Assembly: GCA_036497945.1 (NCBI GenBank)
Contig: DASXIN010000090.1
Span: 23,807 to 87,806, forward strand
Direction of reading: 5' to 3'
DNA length: 64,000 nucleotides
From: RYN-230 sp036497945
GTDB taxonomy: Bacteria > Actinomycetota > Actinomycetes > Streptosporangiales > Streptosporangiaceae
Shown here: positions 41,219-49,154 of the stretch, one piece after another
Position numbering within the stretch: position 1 is the first letter of the stretch
Layout of the letters: each line of letters opens with the position of its first letter
Notes under the pieces: model-generated
What the model was told of the DNA's origin: nothing
Seen by the model: the letters and a program-made list of their open reading frames with translations, nothing else
The model's database searches: none
Program-made: the position numbers and the translations under genes

Positions 41219-41554
41219 TCAGACAGCGCTGCAATCGCGCTCGCCGGTGCGGACCCGGATCACGCTCTCCACCGAGCTGACCCAGATCTTGCCGTCTCCG
41301 ATACTGCCGGTGTTGGCACACTTCCTAATGGCGTTGACGACCGCATCGGCGTCCTCGTCCCGGACGACGACGTCCACGCGTGCCTTCGGCAGCAGGATTG
41401 GTCGGCCCGTCCGAGTGGCCTCGCGGATGTGCCCGTATTGCTGGCCAAAACCGCTGGCCTTGCTCGCGGTCAGGCCACGGGCCCCGGCGTCGGTCGCCGC
41501 GTTCATGACTATAGGAAGGTCGTCCGTCCGGATGATCGCTGTGATCAGCTTCAT
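41219..41554 (-). CDS. PII-like signal protein without the uridylylation tyrosine
   Basis: The 111-residue protein has the PII fold: MKLITAIIRTDDLPIVMNAA at the N-terminus, then KARVDVVVRDEDADAVVNAI and TGSIGDGKIWVSSVESVIRV, the B- and C-loop ATP/ADP site. The T-loop (GFGQQYGHIREATRTGRPIL) lacks the YRGAEY segment, so there is no Tyr51 for uridylylation or adenylylation. It may sense adenylate energy state rather than nitrogen. It is 19 bp downstream of a CBS-BON gene, another adenylate-binding family, and shares its transcript. Confidence 0.8.
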   Translation of the reverse strand: MKLITAIIRTDDLPIVMNAATDAGARGLTASKASGFGQQYGHIREATRTGRPILLPKARVDVVVRDEDADAVVNAIRKCANTGSIGDGKIWVSSVESVIRVRTGERDCSAV

Positions 41555-41573
41555 TGCTTCTCCCCTGTCTCTG

Positions 41574-42212
41574 CTAGTCGGGGTAGCTCAGCTGGTCGTG
41601 GACCGCCACCACGCCGTCTAGGCGCCGAACCGCCTCGACGAGTTCCTTGCCCACTTGGTTGGTTTCCGGCCGGCCAGCCATCGTCACGATGCCGTCCTGC
41701 ACCGTGATGTCGAACAGCGCCGGATCCGTCAGGAAGCTCTGCAGGATCACTCGCCCGGCCACCTCGCGGCGGATCTCCTCATCCGGCCGGCTGAAGACGC
41801 CCAGCACATCGGACCGGCTGACTATCCCGAGCAAATGCCCAGCGTCATCCACCACGAGCAGCCGCTTGACTCCCCGCTCGTACATAAGCCGGGCCGCACG
41901 CTGCACTGGCTCGTCCGGACGGATCACGATAGGAGGGCTGGTCATCAGGTCAGCTGCGCTGATCCCAGCTGCCTTCTCGTGGTCCCGCCGCCGCCGCAGG
42001 CCGGTGAAGAAGCCAGGGTAGCTGGCCTGATCAGCTTCCTTGATCAGCATGTCAGCCTCGGACACCACGCCGATGACGTGCTCCGCAGCGTCCAGGACGG
42101 GCAGGGCGCTGATCCGGGACGTGCTGAGCAAGCTGGCCATATGTTTGAACGACGTGTCGCTGCGGACCGCAACGACGTCCGCAGTCATGACGTCTTTGAC
42201 CGTAGCGCTCAT
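41574..42212 (-). CDS. CBS-pair protein with BON-like tail
   Basis: The 212-residue protein begins MSATVKDVMTADVVAVRSDT and has two CBS domains (ISALPVLDAAEHVIGVVSEA; VKRLLVVDDAGHLLGIVSRS) and a C-terminal BON-like tail (LFDITVQDGIVTMAGRPE). It is a paralogue of the 38177-39037 product. The ATG at 42212 follows GAGGTGG; a GTG nine bases upstream is possible. It is divergent from the universal stress protein gene, and two DosR-like boxes lie in the shared 315-bp region. Confidence 0.85.
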   Translation of the reverse strand: MSATVKDVMTADVVAVRSDTSFKHMASLLSTSRISALPVLDAAEHVIGVVSEADMLIKEADQASYPGFFTGLRRRRDHEKAAGISAADLMTSPPIVIRPDEPVQRAARLMYERGVKRLLVVDDAGHLLGIVSRSDVLGVFSRPDEEIRREVAGRVILQSFLTDPALFDITVQDGIVTMAGRPETNQVGKELVEAVRRLDGVVAVHDQLSYPD

Positions 42213-42319
42213 GGCTACCACCTCTTAGCTAGTCCTTCTCCTGCTAATTCCAGTGGGTTCGGTACCTGAGCAGTACCGCCGAATGACCTTGATCCGGCAG
42301 CCGGTAGGCCCTCCTGGCT

Positions 42320-42333
42320 GGGACCAACGGGCC
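42320..42333. promoter_or_regulatory. DosR-like box for the CBS/PII operon
   Basis: GGGACCAACGGGCC is a near-palindromic match to the window motif. It lies about 108 bp upstream of the CBS-BON start on the minus strand, in a divergent region of 315 bp that has no gene. Confidence 0.6.
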
Positions 42334-42403
42334 GATGCGGCCCGGCCAGGCTGCCTGGTTACCTTCCTAAGAACCGCCCCACTAAAGGGGAACTATCCAG
42401 ATC

Positions 42404-42418
42404 GGGACCAAAGGCCGG
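42404..42418. promoter_or_regulatory. DosR-like box for the universal stress gene
   Basis: GGGACCAAAGGCCGG contains an exact GGACCAANGGCC. It lies about 110 bp upstream of the universal stress protein start, the mirror image of the neighbouring box relative to the CBS gene. Confidence 0.65.
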
Positions 42419-42527
42419 TAACTTCCGGCCCGAACGCCACTGTGGAAATACCGCCAAAAAGTGATCATTGAATTAGGGAAATTGCGGGAACCGGTCAGCC
42501 GGGCCCCGATGCTGGAAGGAGCAGGAA

Positions 42528-42965
42528 ATGGCTGGACTAGTGGTAGGCGTCGACGGATCCGATTACGCTCATCGCGCGCTGACCTGGGCCATGAAAGAGG
42601 CTGCGATTCGCCATGTCCGGCTGACGGTCCTGGCGGTTCACGAGGTCGCGGCCAGTGCCTGGACGGGCAATCCGATCATCCTGCCCGCGGACCAGGACGC
42701 CGTGGACAAGATCCGTAACGCAGTGGAGGAAACGGTCGCCAAGACCGCGGCCGAACTGGGGCAGCCGCAGCCGCCGTCGGTGACGGTGCGGACCGTGCAG
42801 GGTTTCCCGGTCCAGGAGCTCATTGAGGCGTCGCGGGATGCCGATCTGGTGGTGCTGGGCTCGCGTGGCGCGGGCGGGTTCGCTCGCCTGATGATGGGCT
42901 CAGTCAGTGACCAGGCCGTGCATCACGCCCATTGCCCTGTCGTCGTGGTCCCGCACGAAAGGTAA
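42528..42965 (+). CDS. Universal stress protein (UspA family, ATP-binding type)
   Basis: The 145-residue single-domain USP begins GLVVGVDGSDYAHRALTWAM and has the nucleotide-binding motif GSRGAGGFARLMMGSVSDQA, followed by HHAHCPVVVVPH. ATP-binding USPs of this type are common members of DosR dormancy regulons. ATG 42528 follows GGAAGGAGCAGG. It is a single-gene unit ending in a strong bidirectional hairpin. Confidence 0.9.
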   Translation: MAGLVVGVDGSDYAHRALTWAMKEAAIRHVRLTVLAVHEVAASAWTGNPIILPADQDAVDKIRNAVEETVAKTAAELGQPQPPSVTVRTVQGFPVQELIEASRDADLVVLGSRGAGGFARLMMGSVSDQAVHHAHCPVVVVPHER

Positions 42966-42978
42966 GCGGAGCCAGACG

Positions 42979-43016
42979 GACCCCGGCCCGCCAGCGCCGC
43001 GCGGTGGGCCGGGGTC
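42979..43016. terminator. Bidirectional terminator after the stress protein gene
   Basis: A perfect 11-bp stem GACCCCGGCCC/GGGCCGGGGTC (42979-42989 and 43006-43016) with a 16-nt loop separates the convergent stress-protein and alcohol dehydrogenase genes. Confidence 0.8.
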
Positions 43017-43025
43017 AGCTGACGG

Positions 43026-44036
43026 CTAGGGCTGCAGCACGATCCGCGCCTTAGCCTGGCCGTGCAGCACTTCGCCGATGGCTTCGTTCACCGCGGCGAG
43101 TGGGCGGGTGTCGGACACCACGCGGGTGCGGCCCGCCCGGTGGAGGGCGAACACCGTAGCCAGATCGGCCCGGGTGCCCACGATCGACCCGATTACCGAG
43201 GTGCCGTTCAGTACGGTGTCGAAAACCGGAATCCGCAGGCTGCCCGCCGCGGGCAGGGCCACCAGCACGAGACACCCGCCGCGGCGCAGGCCCGCGTACG
43301 CGGTGGCGAACGACTCGTCGTCCACCGCGAGCCCGACTGCGACGCTGGCCCCGCCGTGTGACTGCAGGATCTTGGCCGGGTTGTCGGTCCGCGCGTCGAT
43401 CACTAGGTCGGCGCCGAGGTCCCTGGCCAGCTGGAGCTTGTCGTCGGTGATGTCGATCGCGGCTACGGTGCCGCCGAAGATCTTGGCGTACTGCAGGGCC
43501 AGATGGCCCAGACCGCCGATACCGGAGATGGCCACCAGGTCGCCCGGGCGCACGTTGCCCACTTTGACGGCCTTATAGGTGGTGACGCCCGCGCAGGTCA
43601 GGGGGGCAGCGTCGACCGGGTCGATTCCGTCGGGCACCGGGGCGGCGAACGCCGCGTCGGCGGTGAAGTACTCCGCGAAGCAGCCGTCCACCGAGTATCC
43701 GGTGTTCTGCTGCCTGACGCAGAGGGTTTCCCAGCCGGTCAGGCAGTGCTCGCAGGTACCGCACGCGTAACCCAGCCAGGGAACTGCTACCCGCTGGCCT
43801 GGCGACGGGCTGGTCACGCCGTCGCCGACCGCGTGCACGATGCCGACACCTTCGTGGCCGGGCACAAACGGCGGGGTTGGCTTGACCGGCCAGTCGCCGT
43901 GGGCCGCGTGGATGTCGGTGTGGCACAGGCCAGATGCCTCCATCCTGATCACTACCTGGCCGGGGCCGGGTCGGGGAATGGGCCGGTCCTCGAGCACCAG
44001 GGGCTGGCCGAAGGCACGGACGACAGCGGATTTCAT
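43026..44036 (-). CDS. Zinc-dependent alcohol dehydrogenase (AdhP type)
   Basis: The 336-residue enzyme has the catalytic zinc ligands in ASGLCHTDIHAAHG and PGHEGVGIV, the structural-zinc cysteines CGTCEHCLTGWETLC, and the NAD loop ISGIGGLGHLALQYAK. It interconverts primary alcohols and aldehydes with NAD. It lies 32 bp downstream of the cytochrome b gene on the same strand, so it probably belongs to the DosR-like-controlled respiratory operon. Confidence 0.88.
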   Translation of the reverse strand: MKSAVVRAFGQPLVLEDRPIPRPGPGQVVIRMEASGLCHTDIHAAHGDWPVKPTPPFVPGHEGVGIVHAVGDGVTSPSPGQRVAVPWLGYACGTCEHCLTGWETLCVRQQNTGYSVDGCFAEYFTADAAFAAPVPDGIDPVDAAPLTCAGVTTYKAVKVGNVRPGDLVAISGIGGLGHLALQYAKIFGGTVAAIDITDDKLQLARDLGADLVIDARTDNPAKILQSHGGASVAVGLAVDDESFATAYAGLRRGGCLVLVALPAAGSLRIPVFDTVLNGTSVIGSIVGTRADLATVFALHRAGRTRVVSDTRPLAAVNEAIGEVLHGQAKARIVLQP

Positions 44037-44068
44037 GAGTGGTTTTCCTCTCCAGAGGTGCCGGCGGT

Positions 44069-45928
44069 CTACGAGGTGCCGGCTGTCGCGGTGTCCACCG
44101 GCCCGGACGTGCCGGCTGCGGGAGGCGTCTCATCGCCCGACGGCTCTTTCCAGTCGCGCCAGATCAGCCGGTGCACCGGGATCAGCCGCGGGATGTCCCG
44201 CAGGCCGGGGATGACCGGCACCAGCAGCAGCAGGATCGTGGCCAGGCCGGTCATGTAGATGGCGATCAGGTCCGCGTTGGGGGAGTTGCCCCAGCTGGTC
44301 TGGTACCACAGCGTGTAGAGCCACAGCCAGGGCTGGCCGGGGTAGCTGCCGGTCTCGTTCATCACACCCCACTGGTCGCCGCCCAGGTGCATGGCCTCGG
44401 CCTGGCTGGCGAAGTAGGAGCCGTCGTTGACGAACATCAGCGGCAGGGTGAAGTTGGTGCCGTAGAAGGCATTCTTCGCGAGGAGGTCGGCGTCCAGCGC
44501 GCCGCTGCGCGCCATGGTCAGCTCGTTGGCCAGCATGACCGGGACCGGTCCGTCAGCCGCCGGCGGGACCACCGGCACGCCGCCTACAAACTTCACCTTA
44601 GTGACCGCGTTGGCGTAGGCGTTGGCCCACTTGAGCTGCTGGGCCGCGGGTGCGGCGCGGTAAGTGGCCAGCGCGGCGGCCAGCCTCGGGTTGCCCGCCA
44701 GGGCCGCGTTCAGCGGCGAGAGCACGAAGTCCTGCGCCCCGTTGATCGGCTGGGTCACGCCGAGGATGTTCGCCGGGGCGAAAAGGATCTTCTGCGGGGT
44801 CCCGTTCGTGTTGTACGGCGGGCCGTAGGTGGCTGTCGCGCTGGTGCCGTTCAGCTCGGTTGACGCGGTGGCCAGGAAGTCGGCGGGCGCCACCCTCGCC
44901 CAGGTCTGCACGGCAAGCTCCGGGACGTTGGGTGAGGACAGCAGGGCGGCCAGGCCGAACGTCAGCGCCAGGATGATCACCCCGGCGATGGTGCCTTCCT
45001 TGAGGATGTCGTAGCGGCGGGTCGCACCGCGCCACGGCGCGGCGTCCGCGCTGGCCAGCGCCCGGCGGCGCTGCCGGTAGCTGCCCCGGCCGGGCAGCTT
45101 GATTCCCTCGGGCAGCGGGTGCGAGACGCCGCGTACCCGGACCAGCAGGATGTGCGCCCCGATGATGGCGGTCAGCACGATGGGCACCAGCACGATGTGC
45201 CACATCAGCATCTGGCCGAAGTTCATCGCATTCCAGATCGCGCCGATCCCGACAGCGTTGAAGGCGTCTTTGGCGCTGGTGGAGATCCACTGCGAGTCGA
45301 AGTTCTGCTGCGACAGGTACCCGGTGAAGCATTCCACGACTGACGCGACGAAGGCGACCACGCCGGTGATCCAGGTCCAGGCCCGCTTGCCGCGCCAGGC
45401 AGCCATCCAGAACTTGCCCCACAGGTGGATGACCAGCAGGGCCATGAACAGCTCGACGCTCCACAGGTGCAGGCTGTTGCAGAAGTGACCGACCGAGTTG
45501 TAGCGCCACCAGTCCGGGCCGCCGAGGGCCAGCGCGAAGCCAGAGACCACGGCCACCCCGAACGCGGCCAGGCTGCCCACCCCGAACACGTAGACCCAGG
45601 ACCGCACGTACGCGGGCTGCCGGTCCGGCAGCAGCTTGCCCGGCGGCAAGATCCTGGTGGCGAACCTCCGGGCCTTGTTCGTCCACATGTCCCGGTCCTC
45701 GTCCTCGCCGTCGTAAGCGCGGCTGTCGGCGGGACCCGGTGGCTCAGCGGCGGGAGGATATGTGCGGCCCTTGGGGAACGGCAGGATCAGGGCGAGGCCG
45801 AAGATCACCACCATGACCGCGATAAGCACCAAGTTGGCCAGCGAGACGGCGAAGACCGACCAGTGCAGGTACGTTCCGGGCTGGTCCAGGTTAACAACTG
45901 CGGAAGCCATGTCAGCGGGCGGTCTCAT
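44069..45928 (-). CDS. Di-heme cytochrome b-like protein with large extracytoplasmic domain
   Basis: The 619-residue protein has an extra N-terminal membrane helix, then a cytochrome b N-terminal core: HFCNSLHLWSVELFMALLVI (heme His) and MLMWHIVLVPIVLTAIIGAH (heme His pair). After another helix comes a domain of about 190 residues, predicted outside the membrane, and a final helix with a cytoplasmic tail. No Rieske protein or cytochrome c1 gene is adjacent, and length and layout differ from QcrB. It is probably a quinone-reactive membrane electron carrier with a 2-TM partner encoded upstream. ATG 45928 follows TAGGAGAC. Confidence 0.72.
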   Translation of the reverse strand: MRPPADMASAVVNLDQPGTYLHWSVFAVSLANLVLIAVMVVIFGLALILPFPKGRTYPPAAEPPGPADSRAYDGEDEDRDMWTNKARRFATRILPPGKLLPDRQPAYVRSWVYVFGVGSLAAFGVAVVSGFALALGGPDWWRYNSVGHFCNSLHLWSVELFMALLVIHLWGKFWMAAWRGKRAWTWITGVVAFVASVVECFTGYLSQQNFDSQWISTSAKDAFNAVGIGAIWNAMNFGQMLMWHIVLVPIVLTAIIGAHILLVRVRGVSHPLPEGIKLPGRGSYRQRRRALASADAAPWRGATRRYDILKEGTIAGVIILALTFGLAALLSSPNVPELAVQTWARVAPADFLATASTELNGTSATATYGPPYNTNGTPQKILFAPANILGVTQPINGAQDFVLSPLNAALAGNPRLAAALATYRAAPAAQQLKWANAYANAVTKVKFVGGVPVVPPAADGPVPVMLANELTMARSGALDADLLAKNAFYGTNFTLPLMFVNDGSYFASQAEAMHLGGDQWGVMNETGSYPGQPWLWLYTLWYQTSWGNSPNADLIAIYMTGLATILLLLVPVIPGLRDIPRLIPVHRLIWRDWKEPSGDETPPAAGTSGPVDTATAGTS

Positions 45929-46020
45929 CAGCGTCTCCTAATGGCGCGCAGAACTAGTGACAGATCAAGAGTGTCCGGCAACGGGTAAGCCCGGGCAGAG
46001 ATATCAGTCACTCGGTTATA

Positions 46021-46059
46021 GTGACCTTGGTCCCATGCTGGTTAAGAACTGGTTAAGAC
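46021..46059. promoter_or_regulatory. DosR-like box and 11-bp direct repeat before the cytochrome b gene
   Basis: GTGACCTTGGTCCC (46021-46034) is a reverse match to GGGACCAAGGTCAC. Directly beside it, CTGGTTAAGA is repeated with an 11-bp period (46038-46048 and 46049-46059), the spacing used by OmpR/PhoP-type response regulators. Both lie 90-130 bp upstream of the cytochrome b start, in a 232-bp gap inside the operon, implying an internal promoter with two inputs. Confidence 0.55.
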
Positions 46060-46160
46060 GGGTCGGCCCGGCCAGGCTCCTGGCGTGGATCAGCGGTGGA
46101 AAGCGACTCCGGCCGGCCGGGGGCGGATCCCCGGGCCGGCCGGTTGAGGTGGGGCCGTGG

Positions 46161-46751
46161 TCAGGCGGTGACCGGGCTGGGGTGCACGGTCTTGCCGAGC
46201 ACTTCGGTCTCGGCGGTGACGCGGCGGCCGTGGATCAGGCCGGCGATGGACAGGATGAGCAGCAGGGCCGCGCCGGTGAACGAGGCGATCGCGGCGTACA
46301 GGGCGATCTGGCCGAACTGCCAGAATCCGTAGGCCTCCAGCAGCATCGAGCGCAGCGTGGTGCCGCGGAACACGGTCTGCACCAGCCCGGCCAGCGCGGT
46401 GTTCTTCGGCTGGGCCAGGGACTGTGCGGACAGCTGGGAGTAGGTCTGGCCCTTGCCCATCTCGGCCAGGTGGACGGCGATGAAGTGGTCGGCGTACGTC
46501 TTGGCCTGCGCGCCGGTGGTCAGCGCCTGCCCGGCGTAGGCACCCATCGCCGTCTGGTCGGCGGCGGGCAGCGCCTTGAACTCGGGGTTGCCCTTGGCCG
46601 GGAAGACGATCTTCTGCGCGACGAGCTGGTCACGGACCTGGCTGTTAGCGAACGAGTACCCCCACATCAGCAGCCCGCCCGCGACGAGCAGGACAGCTGC
46701 CAGGACCAGCCCGCCAGTGCTGACCAATAGGTCAAAAGTCTTGCGGCGCAC
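46161..46751 (-). CDS. Two-helix membrane protein with extracytoplasmic domain (cytochrome b partner)
   Basis: The product of about 196 residues has an N-terminal membrane helix (LVSTGGLVLAAVLLVAGGLLMWG), an outside domain of about 110 residues without Cys, and a second helix (IALYAAIASFTGAALLLILS). I know no function for it. GTG 46751 is the likely start because it follows AAAAAAGGAGG; the frame opens at ATG 46802 without such a site. Three DosR-like boxes lie 130-200 bp upstream. Its position directly before the cytochrome b gene suggests a subunit of the same complex. Confidence 0.65.
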   Translation of the reverse strand: MRRKTFDLLVSTGGLVLAAVLLVAGGLLMWGYSFANSQVRDQLVAQKIVFPAKGNPEFKALPAADQTAMGAYAGQALTTGAQAKTYADHFIAVHLAEMGKGQTYSQLSAQSLAQPKNTALAGLVQTVFRGTTLRSMLLEAYGFWQFGQIALYAAIASFTGAALLLILSIAGLIHGRRVTAETEVLGKTVHPSPVTA

Positions 46752-46881
46752 CGTAGTGCCTCCTTTTTTGGGCCGGGCGACCCGGCCATTCGGTTCTGCC
46801 ATATACAGTTTCCGTTTTCCCGGCGTCGCCAGGCAGGGCCGGTTTACCCGGCTCGGACAGGACTTCGGTCACCAGCGGGCC

Positions 46882-46949
46882 GGCCTTAATGGCCCTGAAT
46901 GGAGCCGAACCGGAGGTCTTTGGGCCGTCCCCGGCTGGGCCTTTAGGCC
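46882..46949. promoter_or_regulatory. Cluster of three DosR-like boxes
   Basis: GGCCTTAATGGCCC (46882-46895), GGTCTTTGGGCC (46915-46926) and GGGCCTTTAGGCC (46937-46949) are reverse-strand variants of GGACCAANGGCC. They precede the 46751 start. Clustered boxes are typical of strongly induced DosR targets. The rest of 46803-47109 holds no gene. Confidence 0.6.
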
Positions 46950-47109
46950 TATCCGGACCTGCGGCCGGCGCAGCAGGAAGCCAGGGCGCCGATCACGACG
47001 CCGACCAGGGCGGGGAGTTGCTGGTCGATCCCGGACATGACCGTGCGCTGCGCGGTACCATCTGCGCAGGCAGGACAGCACTAGCCCAGCTCAGGAACCG
47101 CGGAACGAC

Positions 47110-49080
47110 ATGCGTGCCGATCAGGAAGCTACCGCAGCCAAATTCTGGGCAGCGTATCGGGCAGCCCGGCTAGCGCTGATGCGAGATCTCGGGATCCAAA
47201 AAGCGCAGGAAATCATAGACCGCATCGTGTTCGCCCGGTTGGCCCAGGAACGGGGGCTACTGTCAGACGGTCCGTTCGGGCCTGATGAGGTCCTGGACGG
47301 TCTGACCGTCAGCGACTCCGCCAGCAGAGCGCTGACCGGCCTGAGCAAATATGACTTCGGGCCAGACCTGGACGTAACGATTCTGGGCCACGTCTTCGAG
47401 CAGTCGCTCGCTGACCTGGAAGATATCCGCCGGAAGGTGGCGAAGAGCCGGAACCACGAAACGGTCAGCACGTCCAGGCGCAAGACCGACGGGATCTTTT
47501 ACACGCCGGACTACATCGTCCGGTACATCGTGGCCAACACGCTCGGCGCGAACCTGCGGGAACACGAAGATCTGTGCACCGCGCAAGCCAGTACCGAACA
47601 CCAGGCGCACCGCGACTACCAGGCATTTCTGCGCAACGTCAAGGTGCTCGATCCGGCCTGCGGAGCCGGCGCCTTCCTGCTGCACGTGTTCGACGTCCTG
47701 CTAGCGGAACACCAGCGAACCGGGGCCGTGCTGAACGATCTCGTCCCGTCCGGCGAGTACGCCCGCCGGATCCTCCGGGAGAACATCTATGGCGTGGATC
47801 TCAATGAAGAATCCGTCGAGATCACCAAGCTGAGCCTGTGGCTGAAGGCAGGGATCAAGAACGAGAAGCCGGCCGAACTGGATGACACCATCAAATGCGG
47901 TAACAGCCTGATCGAAGACCCGGCAATCGCGGGCCAACGCGCGTTCAGCTGGCCCGGGCAGTTTCCGGAGATCATGGCGGCGGGCGGCTTCGACATAGTC
48001 GTCGGGAACCCGCCCTATGTCAACGCGCGCACGATAAGGGAAGCCGATAAGACCTACCTGCGGGAACATTACCCGCAGCTGCGCGGCGCGTACGATCTGT
48101 ACGTCGCATTCCTGCTCCGCGGCCACGAGCTGCTCAAAAAGCGCGGACGGTATGGCTGGATCGTGCCCAACAAGTTCCTCATTGCGGACTACGCCAGCCA
48201 GGCCCGCGACTTGCTGACCAAAGACTCCCTCAGCACGGTCATAGACGTGTCCGCCATCGAGGTCTTCAGCAAGGTCGGGGTCTATCCGGTCATCCTGCTC
48301 GGGCAGCGCGGAAACGCGGGCGGGCTGGTCAAGCTCACGGCGACGACCGCAGCCAGCCTGTCCACCGGGCCAGCGGTGGCCGTCGCCGCCACCCCGGCCG
48401 CGGACGGCCGGACACTGGCCGACCGCAACGTCCGGATAAACGCCGGCACCACCGGCTTCACCGCGCAGGCCATCAAGGGCCTGCTCAACGAGGACAACCG
48501 GGGCATACCGTTCGCGGTCAGCGGCAGCGTCGACCGGTACGAACTCGATACCAGTTCGGTGCGCTACATGAAGGACAGGTACACCAACCCCTGGATAGAA
48601 CTCGGCAGCCCGGTCGTCGCCGCCTCGAAGTACCGCTTCTGGCAGTCACCCAAGATCGTGATCGCGGGCATGACCAAGCGCCTCGAGGCGGTCTATGTGG
48701 CCACCCCGCTCGCGCTCGGGGTCGGCGCGTACGGCATCTACGACCTGGCCGGGTACGAGCCGTACGCGGTCACCGCCGTGCTGAACAGCACGTTCATGTC
48801 CACCTACCTGCGCGAAGCGTGCCACGACAAGCATCTGGCCGGCGGCTACCTGGCGATCAACAAATCGACCATCGAGCGGCTGCCCATGCCGGACCAGAAA
48901 ACACTGGCCGAGACCGGGCTCACCGAACTGTCGAAGCGGCTGCACACCTGCCGGCCTGCGCTGACCGAGGCGTCGAGACGAGCCAACACCGCGGCGGCCC
49001 GCAGGCTGGCCGCCGAGATCAGCCGCGCGGAGCAGCGAATCGACGAGATAGTCGACCGCGTCTTCCTGGCCCGGCACTGA
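47110..49080 (+). CDS. Eco57I-type N6-adenine DNA methyltransferase without nuclease domain
   Basis: The 656-residue protein has a helical lead (LGIQKAQEIIDRIVFARLAQ), AdoMet motif I (VLDPACGAGAFLLHVFDVLL), NIYGVDLNEESVEITKLSLW, catalytic motif IV (IVVGNPPYVNARTIREADKT) and a C-terminal TaqI-like specificity domain ending in a coiled-coil. Type IIG enzymes of this family are about 1,000 residues and start with a PD-(D/E)XK nuclease; that region is absent, and the sequence upstream does not encode it. It is probably a solitary methyltransferase that modifies adenine in a specific site, or the survivor of a broken restriction system. Confidence 0.8.
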   Translation: MRADQEATAAKFWAAYRAARLALMRDLGIQKAQEIIDRIVFARLAQERGLLSDGPFGPDEVLDGLTVSDSASRALTGLSKYDFGPDLDVTILGHVFEQSLADLEDIRRKVAKSRNHETVSTSRRKTDGIFYTPDYIVRYIVANTLGANLREHEDLCTAQASTEHQAHRDYQAFLRNVKVLDPACGAGAFLLHVFDVLLAEHQRTGAVLNDLVPSGEYARRILRENIYGVDLNEESVEITKLSLWLKAGIKNEKPAELDDTIKCGNSLIEDPAIAGQRAFSWPGQFPEIMAAGGFDIVVGNPPYVNARTIREADKTYLREHYPQLRGAYDLYVAFLLRGHELLKKRGRYGWIVPNKFLIADYASQARDLLTKDSLSTVIDVSAIEVFSKVGVYPVILLGQRGNAGGLVKLTATTAASLSTGPAVAVAATPAADGRTLADRNVRINAGTTGFTAQAIKGLLNEDNRGIPFAVSGSVDRYELDTSSVRYMKDRYTNPWIELGSPVVAASKYRFWQSPKIVIAGMTKRLEAVYVATPLALGVGAYGIYDLAGYEPYAVTAVLNSTFMSTYLREACHDKHLAGGYLAINKSTIERLPMPDQKTLAETGLTELSKRLHTCRPALTEASRRANTAAARRLAAEISRAEQRIDEIVDRVFLARH

Positions 49081-49110
49081 TTGACCAGTCAGACAGCGGC
49101 TACTTACGCT
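49081..49110 (+). promoter_or_regulatory. Candidate promoter of the dehydrogenase gene
   Basis: TTGACC (49081-49086) and TACGCT (49105-49110) are separated by 18 bp, a fair fit to the vegetative actinobacterial promoter. It overlaps the end of the methyltransferase gene and lies 45 bp before the next start. Confidence 0.4.
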
Positions 49111-49154
49111 GGCGGCTAGCATCCATGACCGTCCCGGAAGCAGGCATCTGAGTC

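Noticed and set aside
44069..46751. Standard cytochrome bc1 operon
   Set aside because: No Rieske protein or cytochrome c gene is adjacent, and the cytochrome b-like protein carries a large extra outside domain.
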